Of a stretch of 64,000 nucleotides of DNA, positions 16,330 through 26,034 are shown in pieces. Position numbers and translations under genes: made by a program. Origin of the DNA: Gammaproteobacteria bacterium (GTDB lineage: Bacteria > Pseudomonadota > Gammaproteobacteria > Ga0077536); NCBI GenBank assembly GCA_021773835.1, contig JAJFJQ010000027.1:1-64000 (forward strand). Direction: 5' to 3'. The notes beneath the pieces were generated by a model, which searched no databases, was not told the origin of the DNA, and saw nothing but the letters and a program-made list of their open reading frames with translations. The stretch's first letter is position 1; every line of letters starts with the position of its first letter.

Positions 16330-16512
16330 CAGCCCGCACTTTTAGCGAATTTTATTTCGCCTCTCGATTGACGGTTCATGGCCGAATTGAGTCCGTCCAC
16401 ACACCCTTCTCAGCGCCGGTTGACGCTCGGATCTGTGGGTGCACGACGCTAGCCAAATTGGCCCAATCTGTGAGATAAATTACCGATCACGACAACTTTA
16501 AGAGAGGGCGCT

Positions 16513-17595
16513 ATGCAATTCGGGATCATGTTCGATACCCATATCGATAAATGGGAACTTATCCGTTACGCCGACGAGTTAGGTTACGACACTGCTTGGG
16601 TCCCGGATTCACAGATGATTTGGTCCGATTGCTATGCAACGATGGCCTTGGCTGCGGTGAATACGAAGCGGATCAAAATCGGCACGGGGGTTGCAATCAC
16701 TGGTACTCGGATCGCACCAGTCACCGCGCATTCCATTGCGTCGATCAATCAACTTGCGCCGGGCCGGATCTTCCTTGGCATTGGTACGGGTCACACCGCG
16801 ATGCGGGTGATGGGTCAAGATCCGATGGGGGTTAAAGATTTTCGCGAGTACTTGCGTGTGGTGCGCACGTTGCTAGCGGGCGAGGAAGTTGATTACACCT
16901 ACGATGGTAAAACCCGAGATATCGCCTTTATCCATCGGGATCGCTATTTCATCAATCTTGATCAGCAGATCCCGATCTATGTCGCCGCCAACGGACCGTT
17001 AGTGTTGCAAGCAACCGGTGCCTACGGCGATGGCTGGATGACTATTACTGTCAATCCGGATGAGATCGCCGCCTCACTAAAACAAATCGAGAAGGGCGCG
17101 GATAAAGCGGGACGCACGCTGCCAAATAATTTCCATAAGGCCTGCGTTACCTCTGCGTGCGTATTGCGTCCTGGCGATAAACTCACCGACGACCGCGTGA
17201 TCGACGAGACTGGCTCGATGGTAACTTGCGTCTTACACTTCGCATGGGAGGTTTGGAAACAGCAAGGTGAAAAGGACGAACTTATTCCGCCCTTCTTCGC
17301 CGACCAATGGGAGCAGTATTGCCGGCGTGTCGAAGATTATAGTCTTCCCGAAGCGGCGCGCTTCCGCCAGATCCACGACGGCCATTGCACCTTCCTACAA
17401 CCGGAGGAACGCATCTTTGTCACCCCGGAGGCAATCGAGAACACGTGTATTGTTGGATCGCCCGAGGAGATCATCGGACGCCTTCAAGGCCTAGCCGATG
17501 CAGGTCTAGACGAGGTGGTATTCCTGCCACCTGCCGATCATCAACGCAAGGTGTATCGGGATCTCGCGGAGATGGTCATTCCCGCGTTTCGGTAG
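16513..17595 (+). CDS. LLM-class (luciferase-like) flavin-dependent oxidoreductase
   Basis: 360 residues. The TIM-barrel starts at MQFGIMFDTH and has the class landmarks YADELGYDTAWVPDS, AAVNTKRIKIGTGV, SINQLAPGRIFLGIGTGHTA and a C-terminal VGSPEEIIGRLQGLADAGLDEVVF. GRIFLGIGTG is typical of the F420/FMN-dependent branch (5,10-methylenetetrahydromethanopterin reductase-like). A good AGAGAGGG site precedes ATG 16513. It is convergent with a VOC gene whose stop is two bases away. Cofactor and substrate undetermined. Confidence 0.88.
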   Translation: MQFGIMFDTHIDKWELIRYADELGYDTAWVPDSQMIWSDCYATMALAAVNTKRIKIGTGVAITGTRIAPVTAHSIASINQLAPGRIFLGIGTGHTAMRVMGQDPMGVKDFREYLRVVRTLLAGEEVDYTYDGKTRDIAFIHRDRYFINLDQQIPIYVAANGPLVLQATGAYGDGWMTITVNPDEIAASLKQIEKGADKAGRTLPNNFHKACVTSACVLRPGDKLTDDRVIDETGSMVTCVLHFAWEVWKQQGEKDELIPPFFADQWEQYCRRVEDYSLPEAARFRQIHDGHCTFLQPEERIFVTPEAIENTCIVGSPEEIIGRLQGLADAGLDEVVFLPPADHQRKVYRDLAEMVIPAFR

Positions 17596-17597
17596 GC

Positions 17598-18179
17598 TTA
17601 GCTCTGACCAACCGCCGTCTTAACATGGCGGTTGGCCTTCCACGCGTTCCACTTTTCCATGTTCTCGTGGGCGTCGCGCACGTGTTGGTCAAATACTTTC
17701 GCTTGCGCTGCATTGGCAGCAGAGAATTCCAGTCGATACCCATTGGGATCGTGAAAGTAGATTGATGAAAACATGCCGTGGTCAATAGGTCCCTCGACGG
17801 TAATGTCGTGCGCTTCGAGTTTATCCTTCCAGGCATGCAATGCTTCGTGATCGGCGAGACCCATGGCGAAGTGCAAGTCTAATCCCCAACGCGTTTTGTA
17901 CAACTCCTCGGGGTCGTCGCCCGGATGATCCGGTACATCGAAGAACGCAATGTAGTTTTCCTTGCCGTCGGCATGACTTCCAATATCGAAGAAAAGATGC
18001 ATGAACACGTCCGGTTCCCCGGTCGTCGGATGAACATCGTTATGTAATGCCATTTTCATCGGGAAACCCAAGGTGTCTTCATAGAACGCGCGGGTTTCCT
18101 CGGCGTCGCGGCACCGATACGCGGAATGGTGGAGTCCAGACACTGGGGGTTGCTTCGGGTCAACGGGTCGATTCGTCAT
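17598..18179 (-). CDS. VOC-family protein
   Basis: 193 residues, glyoxalase/bleomycin-resistance fold. Likely metal ligands are His in GLHHSAYRCRD, His in LDLHFAMGLAD and Glu in NGYRLEFSAA. ETRAFYEDTLGFP is the standard first beta-alpha module. A C-terminal helix follows the fold. The gene is convergent with the LLM gene. A 9-bp inverted repeat (CCAACCGCC/GGCGGTTGG, 17608-17635) lies in its last codons and may help termination in both directions. Substrate unknown. Confidence 0.85.
   Translation of the reverse strand: MTNRPVDPKQPPVSGLHHSAYRCRDAEETRAFYEDTLGFPMKMALHNDVHPTTGEPDVFMHLFFDIGSHADGKENYIAFFDVPDHPGDDPEELYKTRWGLDLHFAMGLADHEALHAWKDKLEAHDITVEGPIDHGMFSSIYFHDPNGYRLEFSAANAAQAKVFDQHVRDAHENMEKWNAWKANRHVKTAVGQS
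17608..17635. terminator. Hairpin at convergent gene ends
   Basis: CCAACCGCC (17608-17616) and GGCGGTTGG (17627-17635) form a 9-bp stem with a 10-base loop inside the 3' end of the VOC gene and 12 bases past the LLM stop. No T-run; termination is only suggested. Confidence 0.35.
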
Positions 18180-18313
18180 GGTGTTCGCCTCGCTCAGGCC
18201 GCATCTGGTGCGGGCGCTTATGATACCGAAAAATGGCGGGATTTATTGGCGATATTCCGCATAATCCAGTTAGGCTGATCCCCGCTACGCCAAAGATTAA
18301 ATAAGCCGCATTC

Positions 18314-20134
18314 ATGGACTACGGAACGCTACCGATGCCAGAACGATCAAACTTATCAACAACGCGCTGCTTCCAAGCAATGGTCCCAATGCGGGACGGG
18401 GTCTGCCTCAACACGTTCGTGTTTCTGCCAGAATCCGGCGGTCCGCGTTTCCCAGTCATTCTACAGCGCACGCCATACGGCATTACCTTACCTGAGAGCA
18501 CCTCAAAGACCGATTGCGAAAATGGCTGGTTGCCAGATCCAGCCCAACCGTTGCGCGGCTCCTTACTCCGCGGTTGGCGCCAGATCGTCGACAATGGCTA
18601 CGTCGCCGTCTATCAAGATACGCGCGGTCGTCATGGTTCAGAAGGCGAGGACCGTGTGTACGCCGATGACGCTGCCGATGGTCACGACACCTTAAATTGG
18701 ATCGCACAACAAGACTGGACCAACCAGCAGGTAGGTGTGTCGGGTTCGTCCGCGGGTGCGACTACAGCACTCGCCGCTGCGTCGCAGCGGCACCCGAGCT
18801 TGCGGGCGTTCTTTGCCCAGGTCGGCGGTTCGAGCATCTATGACGATGTGGTCTACGAAGGACAGTCGATCGAGATGGAGCGATTGTGGCTGTGGGTGGC
18901 AAACAATATCCCAGGGCTGTCACAGTCGCATCGAGAGATCGCGATGCACGCTCAAGGCTTAAGTGGCGCGGACATGGATCAGGCCGCTGCGGCAGCCGCC
19001 GAACGGTATGCACGCCTCGATGCGGCGAAAGCAGGTAACCCGCCGTTTATCGATTCAGACGATTGGATGCGATTGCCACTCAATGATTATCCCGACTTCA
19101 CCAAGTGGCAACCCTACCTCAATGAGATCATTACCCATCCCGCGCCCGATGAGTTTCGGGCACAGCACAATTTCCGGCGTACGATCGAGATCCCGGGTTT
19201 CCATGTCACCACCTGGTTCGATATTTTCCAGACGAGCGTCATCGCGGCGTTTAACGACATTCAATCTCGGGTCGGCGATCAGCGATTGTGGATCGGTCCG
19301 AACGCTCATTATTTCGTCTACGAGGAAAATTTCTGGCCCTACGATCCATATTTCAAATGGTTCAACCATTGGCTAAAGGGCGAGAGCACGGGGATCATGG
19401 ACAGCCCGACGGTGTTCTATTCACCGCGCGCTTGGGTCAAAGCACCTAACGACTATGTGGCCGACGATTGGCACCATGCGGACACTTGGCCACCGGCTGG
19501 CGTTACAGCCTCGCGGTTGTATCTAGAGGGTGCCGGTCGCTTAAGCGCTAACAATTCAGACGGCCATGCACGCACCTTTAGCTACGATCCAAAATCGCCG
19601 AATCCAACAATTGGCGGACGCAATATGTCGATCGACAGCGGACCTCGGGATCAGCGTGAACTCTACCAACGTGCCAATTACGGGTTGATATATCGCGGCG
19701 AGGTGCTGGAAGAAAATCTCACGATTGGGGGCGAAGTGAATGTGACTCTACACATTGAATCCGATTGCCCGGATACAGATTTCGTCGCCAAGTTGATCGA
19801 ACTCGAAGCCGACGGCACCGCCACCCTCCTCATGGATGGCGTAGTTCGCGCGATGTTTCGAGACGCTTCAAATGAGCCGAAGTATTTAGAGCCCGGAAAG
19901 ATCTATCCCATCACGATAAACCTTGCGCATATCCATCACACATTCCTTGCAGGCAGCCAAATCCAGGTCGATATCACTAGCAGCAACTTCCCGCGACGCG
20001 CGCGCAATACCAACAGCGGCAACCCAATACTCGCGCATGACAGTAACGCCGATATTCGTGTCGCTACGAATACCATCCACCACTCAAAAAATTATCCATC
20101 GTTTGTAGATCTGCCGGTCGTGCCTGGTGCGTAG
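18314..20134 (+). CDS. CocE/NonD-family hydrolase (Xaa-Pro peptidase S15-like)
   Basis: 606 residues, a typical length. Alpha/beta hydrolase with cap and C-terminal jelly-roll, as in cocaine esterase. Landmarks: MRDGVCLNTFVFLP, VILQRTPYG, YVAVYQDTRGRHGSEG, the nucleophile elbow GVSGSSAG (Ser143) and the late DITSSNFPR of the jelly-roll domain. No signal peptide. It probably hydrolyses amide or ester bonds of bulky acyl compounds. Divergent from the VOC gene at 17598-18179, which may share the 134-base promoter region. Confidence 0.9.
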   Translation: MDYGTLPMPERSNLSTTRCFQAMVPMRDGVCLNTFVFLPESGGPRFPVILQRTPYGITLPESTSKTDCENGWLPDPAQPLRGSLLRGWRQIVDNGYVAVYQDTRGRHGSEGEDRVYADDAADGHDTLNWIAQQDWTNQQVGVSGSSAGATTALAAASQRHPSLRAFFAQVGGSSIYDDVVYEGQSIEMERLWLWVANNIPGLSQSHREIAMHAQGLSGADMDQAAAAAAERYARLDAAKAGNPPFIDSDDWMRLPLNDYPDFTKWQPYLNEIITHPAPDEFRAQHNFRRTIEIPGFHVTTWFDIFQTSVIAAFNDIQSRVGDQRLWIGPNAHYFVYEENFWPYDPYFKWFNHWLKGESTGIMDSPTVFYSPRAWVKAPNDYVADDWHHADTWPPAGVTASRLYLEGAGRLSANNSDGHARTFSYDPKSPNPTIGGRNMSIDSGPRDQRELYQRANYGLIYRGEVLEENLTIGGEVNVTLHIESDCPDTDFVAKLIELEADGTATLLMDGVVRAMFRDASNEPKYLEPGKIYPITINLAHIHHTFLAGSQIQVDITSSNFPRRARNTNSGNPILAHDSNADIRVATNTIHHSKNYPSFVDLPVVPGA

Positions 20135-20185
20135 GCTCGGAGCGTTCGAGACACAGATATCTATAACAAAGCAGGAGAATAACTT

Positions 20186-20689
20186 ATGGATGCAATTAAT
20201 TGGGACGCTGTATCTGCGCTCGCAGAAATCATCGGTGTCATTACGGTAGTCGGATCATTGGTCTTTGTTGGTTTTCAGATGCGACAAACCGCTAAGGCGA
20301 TCAATATGAATTCTACCCATGCAATCCATGAAGCTTGGCGAGACAGCTGCTTCCGGGTGGCAGAGTGTGATGCCATAACGTCCGTAATGCACCGTGAAAT
20401 AGCGGACGCAGACTCACTCGACGGGATAGATAAATATCGATTTGCGTTGACGATGCAGGCCCTTTTGCAGAACTATTCCAACGCGTTCTACCAAAGCCGG
20501 ATCGGCACACTCGATGCTTTTACGTGGGAATCGATCGACGCTCAATTTGGTAATTTTTTGAAGGTCCCAGCAATACGCGGTTACTGGGAACGCAGCGGGT
20601 CCAATTATCCGAAGTCGTTCGTGGATTATATCAATCATGAGGTGCTGGATCGAAATGTGGAGGACGGCTATCGCGTTCATGGGACCTAG
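20186..20689 (+). CDS. Conserved small membrane protein (DUF6082-like), unknown function
   Basis: 167 residues with a GCAGGAGAA site before ATG 20186. One N-terminal membrane segment (about residues 10-32, AEIIGVITVVGSLVFVGFQMRQ) is followed by a soluble helical domain with YRFALTMQALLQNYSNAFYQ. The pattern AEIIGxxxVVxSLVFVGxQxRQ recurs in many marine proteobacterial proteins and resembles DUF6082 from memory. It follows the CocE-type gene by 52 bases and may be cotranscribed. Function unknown. Confidence 0.7.
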   Translation: MDAINWDAVSALAEIIGVITVVGSLVFVGFQMRQTAKAINMNSTHAIHEAWRDSCFRVAECDAITSVMHREIADADSLDGIDKYRFALTMQALLQNYSNAFYQSRIGTLDAFTWESIDAQFGNFLKVPAIRGYWERSGSNYPKSFVDYINHEVLDRNVEDGYRVHGT

Positions 20690-20743
20690 CCTTATGGACT
20701 CACGTCCCTCCTATTGTTAGCGTTTACACCAAATTTTTGATGA

Positions 20744-21124
20744 CTATTCAGCTGATCGGCTTGACCAGGTACATTGCTTGTCCGCACACCGGGCGACCAG
20801 CGTATCCGCTGACGGCAACTCACATTCGGTGGTCTGTAGATGCAACCTGCAGCCGTTTTCCGTCACTGTTTTGTTGATCGCCGCTATTGCAGCCGCCTCG
20901 CCGCTGTTCACGAGCGCATCGCTACAACCGTAATTCGGATGATGAATATCGATGGGCTTACAATCCGCATCCACTGCGCAAAAATTTGCCTGCTCGATAC
21001 TTGTCGTCATCTGGTCAAAGAATTGATTGCATCGATCCGCGCCGCTATCGATGGAAAAGTACAGCACGCCAGCCAATATAAATGGTCCAAAAAATGCGCC
21101 GAAAAATATCAATTTCTTCAACAT
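20744..21124 (-). CDS. Cys-rich single-pass envelope protein, unknown function
   Basis: 126 residues from ATG 21124, chosen because GTGGAG lies 10 bases upstream and a membrane segment follows at once (LIFFGAFFGPFILAGVLYF); the open frame upstream to 21253 has no such support. The segment is probably an uncleaved anchor with the rest outside the cytoplasm. Seven Cys residues in the exported part (for example CNQFF, NFCAVDADCKP, YGCSDAL, NGCRLHLQTTEC) suggest disulfides. I do not recognise a family. Divergent from the CoA-transferase gene at 21287. Confidence 0.6.
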   Translation of the reverse strand: MLKKLIFFGAFFGPFILAGVLYFSIDSGADRCNQFFDQMTTSIEQANFCAVDADCKPIDIHHPNYGCSDALVNSGEAAAIAAINKTVTENGCRLHLQTTECELPSADTLVARCADKQCTWSSRSAE

Positions 21125-21286
21125 CCCGCTAAGCTCCACCCGGTTTTGTGATACGCCCACCCGCACGGCGTAAAATTCTACCTGTTGATTCTGTGGGATC
21201 GTATGATGCGAATGCAACGTGCGTTCGTTTAGGATCGTAGCGCTAACAAACACGAAAATTTCCAGATAACCGAGGTCATCGACCGC

Positions 21287-22525
21287 ATGAAAACAACACC
21301 AAAACCACTCGAAGGCCTCCGCGTTCTGGATCTGACGCGTTACCTCGCTGGTCCGTATTGCACCATGTTACTGGCCGGACTGGGCGCCGAGGTAATCAAG
21401 GTAGAGCCACCCGGGCGTGGTGATATCTATCGCAATCGCGCACCATTCGGTGGGCCGAAAGGTGTTTCCGATCACCGGCAGACCCCGCAAGACGTCGGCC
21501 TCGGGCTTGTCCATCGGGCCCGCAACAAAAAAAGTATTACCTTGAATCTACACGAGGCGGAGGGCCGGGCCTTACTGCGCACCTTGTGTGAGGACGTCGA
21601 TGTCGTGGTCGAGAACTATTCACCCGGCATACTCGCCGAGATGGGGTGCGACTACGAGACATTGAAGGCGCTCAATGAGCGGATCATATTGTGTTCCATT
21701 TCCGGCTTCGGCCAAGATGGTCCCATGCGCGATTGGCGCGCCTACGACCCGATCGGCCAGGCGGTCGGCGGCATCATGGCGGTGACCGGCTTTCACGATA
21801 AGCCACCCGTTAGATGCGGCGCCGCGATCGCCGATACCGTCACGCCTCTCGTCGCCGTGATCGGCGTGCTTTCGGCTTTGCTACGCCGAGGCATTACCGG
21901 TAAGGGCGATTGGGTAGACGTTGCGATGATGGATGTATTGGCTTTTTTGCTCCCTGAGGTCGTCGAGTTTTACCAGGGCGGCATGATGAAGTTTCCACTG
22001 GAGAATCGTCACCCTGGGGGCGTACCGTTTAATACCTTCGCCGCGACCGACGGCCATGTCAGTATTGCGTGTATAACAGACAAGGATTGGCAGGCCTTAC
22101 TGGGTGCAATGGACCGAGGCGATTTGCTCGACGATGCACGTTTTACGCATGTGGAAGACCGTCGCGAAAATCTCGAGACGGTAGAGGCCATAGTTGCTGA
22201 ATGGGTGGGCAAGCAAAAACGCGATGCCGTCGTCGATATCCTGCAAGGAGCCAAGGTCGTCTGCGGCCCGGTGCTAAGCTTGGACGAGGTGCTCGAAAGT
22301 GCACAACTTCGCATGCGCGGCATGTTTCCGGGACTTGAGTTGCCAAGCGGGGAGATGATCCCCAACGCCGTCGGGCTCGGTATGCCGATCCAATTTAGGG
22401 AAGATCCATTGAAGTTCGATCAAGCTGCGCCAGAACTTGGCCAGCACAATGCAGCAGTTTACCGCGACCTCGCTGGCATTGATGAAGTGACGCTTGATAG
22501 GCTTCATCAAAACGGGATCGTTTGA
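21287..22525 (+). CDS. Family III CoA-transferase (CaiB/BaiF type)
   Basis: 412 residues, full length. Landmarks: VLDLTRYLAGPYC, GAEVIKVEPPGRGD, ARNKKSITLNLH, VVVENYSPGILAEMG, AYDPIGQAVGG (its Asp is the catalytic position) and the C-terminal ELGQHN. Different enough from the copy at 2767 to serve another acid. It is followed by a convergent LLM monooxygenase gene; an inverted repeat CGGGATC-GTTT-GATCCCG spans its stop (22513-22530). Substrate unknown. Confidence 0.9.
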   Translation: MKTTPKPLEGLRVLDLTRYLAGPYCTMLLAGLGAEVIKVEPPGRGDIYRNRAPFGGPKGVSDHRQTPQDVGLGLVHRARNKKSITLNLHEAEGRALLRTLCEDVDVVVENYSPGILAEMGCDYETLKALNERIILCSISGFGQDGPMRDWRAYDPIGQAVGGIMAVTGFHDKPPVRCGAAIADTVTPLVAVIGVLSALLRRGITGKGDWVDVAMMDVLAFLLPEVVEFYQGGMMKFPLENRHPGGVPFNTFAATDGHVSIACITDKDWQALLGAMDRGDLLDDARFTHVEDRRENLETVEAIVAEWVGKQKRDAVVDILQGAKVVCGPVLSLDEVLESAQLRMRGMFPGLELPSGEMIPNAVGLGMPIQFREDPLKFDQAAPELGQHNAAVYRDLAGIDEVTLDRLHQNGIV

Positions 22526-22530
22526 TCCCG
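22513..22530. terminator. Hairpin spanning a stop codon between convergent genes
   Basis: CGGGATC (22513-22519), loop GTTT, GATCCCG (22524-22530), a perfect 7-bp stem overlapping the CoA-transferase TGA. No T-run; weak terminator candidate. Confidence 0.35.
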
Positions 22531-22553
22531 CAATCTCGCGTTACTCAGATCGC

Positions 22554-23900
22554 TTAGAACGCCATTAAGTTATCACGCAGAGTACCGTCGATATATTCGT
22601 CGCGAACAAGTCCGCGGCGTTGCAGTTCGGGCACGACCAAATCGACAAACTCCTCGATCGAACCCGGCAGATAAACCGGTGAGAGCAAATAGCCGTCGCC
22701 GCCCACAACCTCCATCGTCTCGGCCATCCAATCGGCGATCTGTTCCGGGGTCCCGACAATTTGCGGGACGCTGACCCCACGCGCATGGGCCTTTGCAATA
22801 TCGCCCAAGGTCATCTTGGTCGATGTAGCACTGGTCATATACATATCGACTAAGCCCTGGATGCCCGGCACTTTCAGACCATCAACCGTTGCATTGATGT
22901 CCTCTTGAGACAAATCGTAACCAAGGTGACCGGACAAGATGGTAAGACCGGCCTCCGGATTCAACATGGCATTGTGCATATCGGCCTTAGCCTGTGCGAT
23001 TTCTTCCGTTTCACCGACGATCGGCTGGACACCATAGAGTACTTTTAAATCATCTGCGGAACGGCCGTGCTGAGCCAATTGACCCTTAACCGAATCGTAG
23101 TAACGTTTCATCCCAGCGACTTCATGTTGGATCGTAAATACGACTTCGGCGTGGCGCGCGGCGAACGCCTGTCCGCGTTTTGACTGCCCGGCTTGTACAA
23201 TAAGCGGCTTGCCCTGTGGGCTGCGGTCGACATTTAACGGACCGGCAACCTTAAACCACTCCCCGTCAAAATCGATCGGATGCACCTTCTCGGGATCGGC
23301 AAACATATCGCCTTCGACATCCATCACGATCGCATCTTCATCCCAGCTATCCCACAATTGATACATCACCTCCATGTACTCATCGGCACGGTCATAACGT
23401 CGGTCGTGGGCGAAATGATCAGCGTCATCGATACTCAAGTTGCGTACCGAACTCAAATGGAAGGCCGTGACAATATTGACTCCGGCGCGACCAGCACTCA
23501 TATGGTCCCAAGTCGATAACCGTCGCGCGAGCAAATACGGCGGCAGCGCCGCGACGGACGCAGTAAAGACATAGCCGATTTTGGAAGTCACCGCCGCTTG
23601 CCAAGCCATCATGGTCGACACGTCGTAACATGGCGCTTGAGCGGCGAAGCGCACTGCCGGCTTGTAGCTCTGCTGATAGTCCGCATAGATACCTTCAGTA
23701 TCGGCGGAAAAGAAAAAATCGAACTTGCCGCGCTCACAAACTTTGGCCACGTGTTGCCAAATCTCGGGCCGATCGAAACGCCATGGGTGTTGCATGTGCA
23801 TTGGGTGCTTCCACGTCACCATACTGTGATGGGTCACCGGCATCATGGTGTATTGGCCGAGGTGAAATCTCTTTGGCACGGTAGAACCCCTCGTGTGCAT
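22554..23900 (-). CDS. LLM-class flavin monooxygenase, NtaA/SnaA/DszA branch
   Basis: 448 residues, the length of the NtaA/SnaA/DszA branch (nitrilotriacetate, pristinamycin, dibenzothiophene-sulfone monooxygenases), which use reduced FMN from a separate reductase. Landmarks: HPWRFDRPEIWQHVAKVCERGKFDFFFSAD (in part), LSTWDHMSAGRAGVNIVTA, IVQAGQSKRGQAFAARHAEVVF, VGTPEQIADWMAE and LPGSIEEFVDLVVPELQRRG. The start falls at the conserved N-terminus. Divergent from the zinc alcohol dehydrogenase gene. No reductase is adjacent. Confidence 0.9.
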   Translation of the reverse strand: MHTRGSTVPKRFHLGQYTMMPVTHHSMVTWKHPMHMQHPWRFDRPEIWQHVAKVCERGKFDFFFSADTEGIYADYQQSYKPAVRFAAQAPCYDVSTMMAWQAAVTSKIGYVFTASVAALPPYLLARRLSTWDHMSAGRAGVNIVTAFHLSSVRNLSIDDADHFAHDRRYDRADEYMEVMYQLWDSWDEDAIVMDVEGDMFADPEKVHPIDFDGEWFKVAGPLNVDRSPQGKPLIVQAGQSKRGQAFAARHAEVVFTIQHEVAGMKRYYDSVKGQLAQHGRSADDLKVLYGVQPIVGETEEIAQAKADMHNAMLNPEAGLTILSGHLGYDLSQEDINATVDGLKVPGIQGLVDMYMTSATSTKMTLGDIAKAHARGVSVPQIVGTPEQIADWMAETMEVVGGDGYLLSPVYLPGSIEEFVDLVVPELQRRGLVRDEYIDGTLRDNLMAF

Positions 23901-24097
23901 AGCAATTGGTTAAGCTATCCGACACTTTGCCAGAATCTGTGCTTAGCACAATCTAGGACAATGGGACCGCGGATACGGGATCTGGTTTATTAACTGCAAA
24001 TTCTTCCATAATAAGCAACAACATCTATTCGCGCCGATCGGTGGTAACCGGGACAACGGATAGGGCTTGTTCAAAAATTTAGCGACAGGAGACCATC

Positions 24098-25189
24098 ATG
24101 CACGTTAAGGCCGCAGTTCATCGAGAAACCAATCGACCGCTCACCATAGAAGATGTCGATGTCGCGGACCCGGGCCCCGAAGAAGTCCTGGTCAAAACAA
24201 AGGCCTGTGGTGTCTGTCATAGTGACCTGCATGCACTGCATGGTGCCATCCCCTCGCAACCGCCGACCATTCTCGGGCATGAGCCAGCCGGAGAGGTGCT
24301 GGCTGTTGGAGATCGCGTACGCAACGTCGCCGTCGGCGATCACGTGATTGCTTGCACGTCCATATTTTGTGGTAGCTGCACGCAGTGCATTCAGGGTCGA
24401 CCGCATTTGTGCATAGATCGCGGCGCATGCCAGCGCGACGAAGGTGAAGCCCCACGCATCACCCGCGCTGGCGAAACCATCCATCCATTCGTAGACCTCG
24501 GCGGATTTGCCGAAGCGATGCTGCTACACCATCGCGCCGTTGTTAAAATCGATAAGGACATCCCTTTGGATCGCGCCGCACTTGTCGGATGCGCTGTAAC
24601 AACAGGTGTTGGTGCGGCGCTCAACACAGCAAAAGTGACACCTGGATCAACGGTGGCTGTGTTTGGCGCAGGCGGTGTCGGCATTTCGGTCATTCAAGGC
24701 GCGCGTATCGCCGGTGCGCGACAGATCATCGCAGTTGATCTGCTGGATGATAAGCTCAAAAACGCGCAAACCTTCGGCGCGACCGACATCATCAACTCAA
24801 GCGATGTTGACCCGGTCAAAACCATCCGCAAGATGACCGGTGGCGGTGCGGACTTTGCATTCGAGGTGGTCGGTCTACCACAGTTGTTGGAGCAAGCCTT
24901 CTACTGCCTAGCACCGCATGGTACTGCGGTTCTCGTCGGCGCTATTCCAGTTGGAGAGAAGATCTCGGTAAACGCCGGTCACTTCTTTTTGGAAAAACGC
25001 ATCCTCGGTTGCATGATGGGGTCAAACCGATTCACCATCGACGCGCCGCATTACTTAGAACTTTACCGCCAAGGTCGGCTCGACCTGGATGCAATGGTCA
25101 CGCGGCACGAACCACTCGAGCGGATCGGTGATGCATTCTCAGCAATGGAGGCCGGCGAGGTTACCCGCACCGTCCTAATGTTCGATTGA
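24098..25189 (+). CDS. Zinc-dependent alcohol dehydrogenase (MDR superfamily)
   Basis: 363 residues. Catalytic zinc residues: Cys40 in GVCHSD and His61-Glu62 in GHEP. Structural zinc cysteines 91, 94, 97 and 105 (CGSCTQCIQGRPHLC) are all present. Rossmann motif GAGGVG, then VDLLDDKL, whose Asp favours NAD. It resembles the class III/AdhC group of formaldehyde- and aryl-alcohol-type dehydrogenases. SD GACAGGAG precedes ATG 24098. The enoyl-CoA hydratase downstream starts 41 bases past its stop and probably shares the transcript. Confidence 0.9.
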   Translation: MHVKAAVHRETNRPLTIEDVDVADPGPEEVLVKTKACGVCHSDLHALHGAIPSQPPTILGHEPAGEVLAVGDRVRNVAVGDHVIACTSIFCGSCTQCIQGRPHLCIDRGACQRDEGEAPRITRAGETIHPFVDLGGFAEAMLLHHRAVVKIDKDIPLDRAALVGCAVTTGVGAALNTAKVTPGSTVAVFGAGGVGISVIQGARIAGARQIIAVDLLDDKLKNAQTFGATDIINSSDVDPVKTIRKMTGGGADFAFEVVGLPQLLEQAFYCLAPHGTAVLVGAIPVGEKISVNAGHFFLEKRILGCMMGSNRFTIDAPHYLELYRQGRLDLDAMVTRHEPLERIGDAFSAMEAGEVTRTVLMFD

Positions 25190-25230
25190 CTCGGGCTACA
25201 CTTAAGCGCTTATTCGATACGAGATACATC

Positions 25231-26022
25231 ATGTCCAAACTCGACACGCAAGACCTTGGGGTCGATATTAAAAATTACGTTGCAACGGTCGAAATCCAAC
25301 GGCCGCCACACAACTTCTTCGACATCGATCTCATCAATCAGATCGCCGACACCTATGAAGCACTCGACGCGCTCGATAGCTGTCGCGCGATAGTGTTGTG
25401 CGCACAAGGCAAAAACTTTTGCGCCGGCGCCAACTTCGGCGCCAGTGACGCAGGCAAGGCGAAAGACAACTCACAGGGGGAATTATCGAATTCACTTTAT
25501 ATCCAAGCGGTGCGGATCTTCCGCTGTAAGAAACCTACGGTCGCGGCCGTCCAAGGGGCAGCCATCGGTGGCGGTCTCGGACTTGCCGTTTCCGCCGATT
25601 TTCGGGTGACCTGCCCGGAAGGACGTTTCAGCGCCAATTTCACCAAGCTTGGATTTCACCCTGGGTTCGGCCTCACGGTGACCTTACCCGAACTCATCGG
25701 TAAACAACGAGCAAGCCTATTGTGCCTCACCAGTCGCCGTCTGAATGGCGAGCAAGCCCATGCGTGGGGCCTTGCAGATGTTTGCGTTCCGCTCGGCGAA
25801 GTTCGTGAGGCAGCTGTCGCCTTGGCGGCAGAGATCGCTGGGTGCGCACCGTTGGCAGTGGAATCGACCCGCACCACGTTGCGGCTTGGACTTGCCGATC
25901 GCGTCGCACGACAAACAGACCATGAGTTAGTCGAGCAAAATTCATTGCGCGCGACCACGGACTGGGAGGAAGGGATCAAGGCTGCCGCCGAACGGCGCGA
26001 GCCCGTATTCACCGGAAGCTAG
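25231..26022 (+). CDS. Enoyl-CoA hydratase/isomerase family protein
   Basis: 263 residues from ATG 25231, where homologous sequence begins; a TTG at 25186 overlapping the previous stop is the alternative. Crotonase fold: oxyanion-hole regions GKNFCAGANF and VAAVQGAAIGGGLGLAVSADFRV, then FTKLGFHPGFG. The catalytic Glu usually found after GAAIGGG is not obvious, so hydration, isomerisation or hydrolysis are all possible. Cytoplasmic. Operon with the alcohol dehydrogenase upstream. Confidence 0.88.
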   Translation: MSKLDTQDLGVDIKNYVATVEIQRPPHNFFDIDLINQIADTYEALDALDSCRAIVLCAQGKNFCAGANFGASDAGKAKDNSQGELSNSLYIQAVRIFRCKKPTVAAVQGAAIGGGLGLAVSADFRVTCPEGRFSANFTKLGFHPGFGLTVTLPELIGKQRASLLCLTSRRLNGEQAHAWGLADVCVPLGEVREAAVALAAEIAGCAPLAVESTRTTLRLGLADRVARQTDHELVEQNSLRATTDWEEGIKAAAERREPVFTGS

Positions 26023-26034
26023 CGCCGGCCGTTA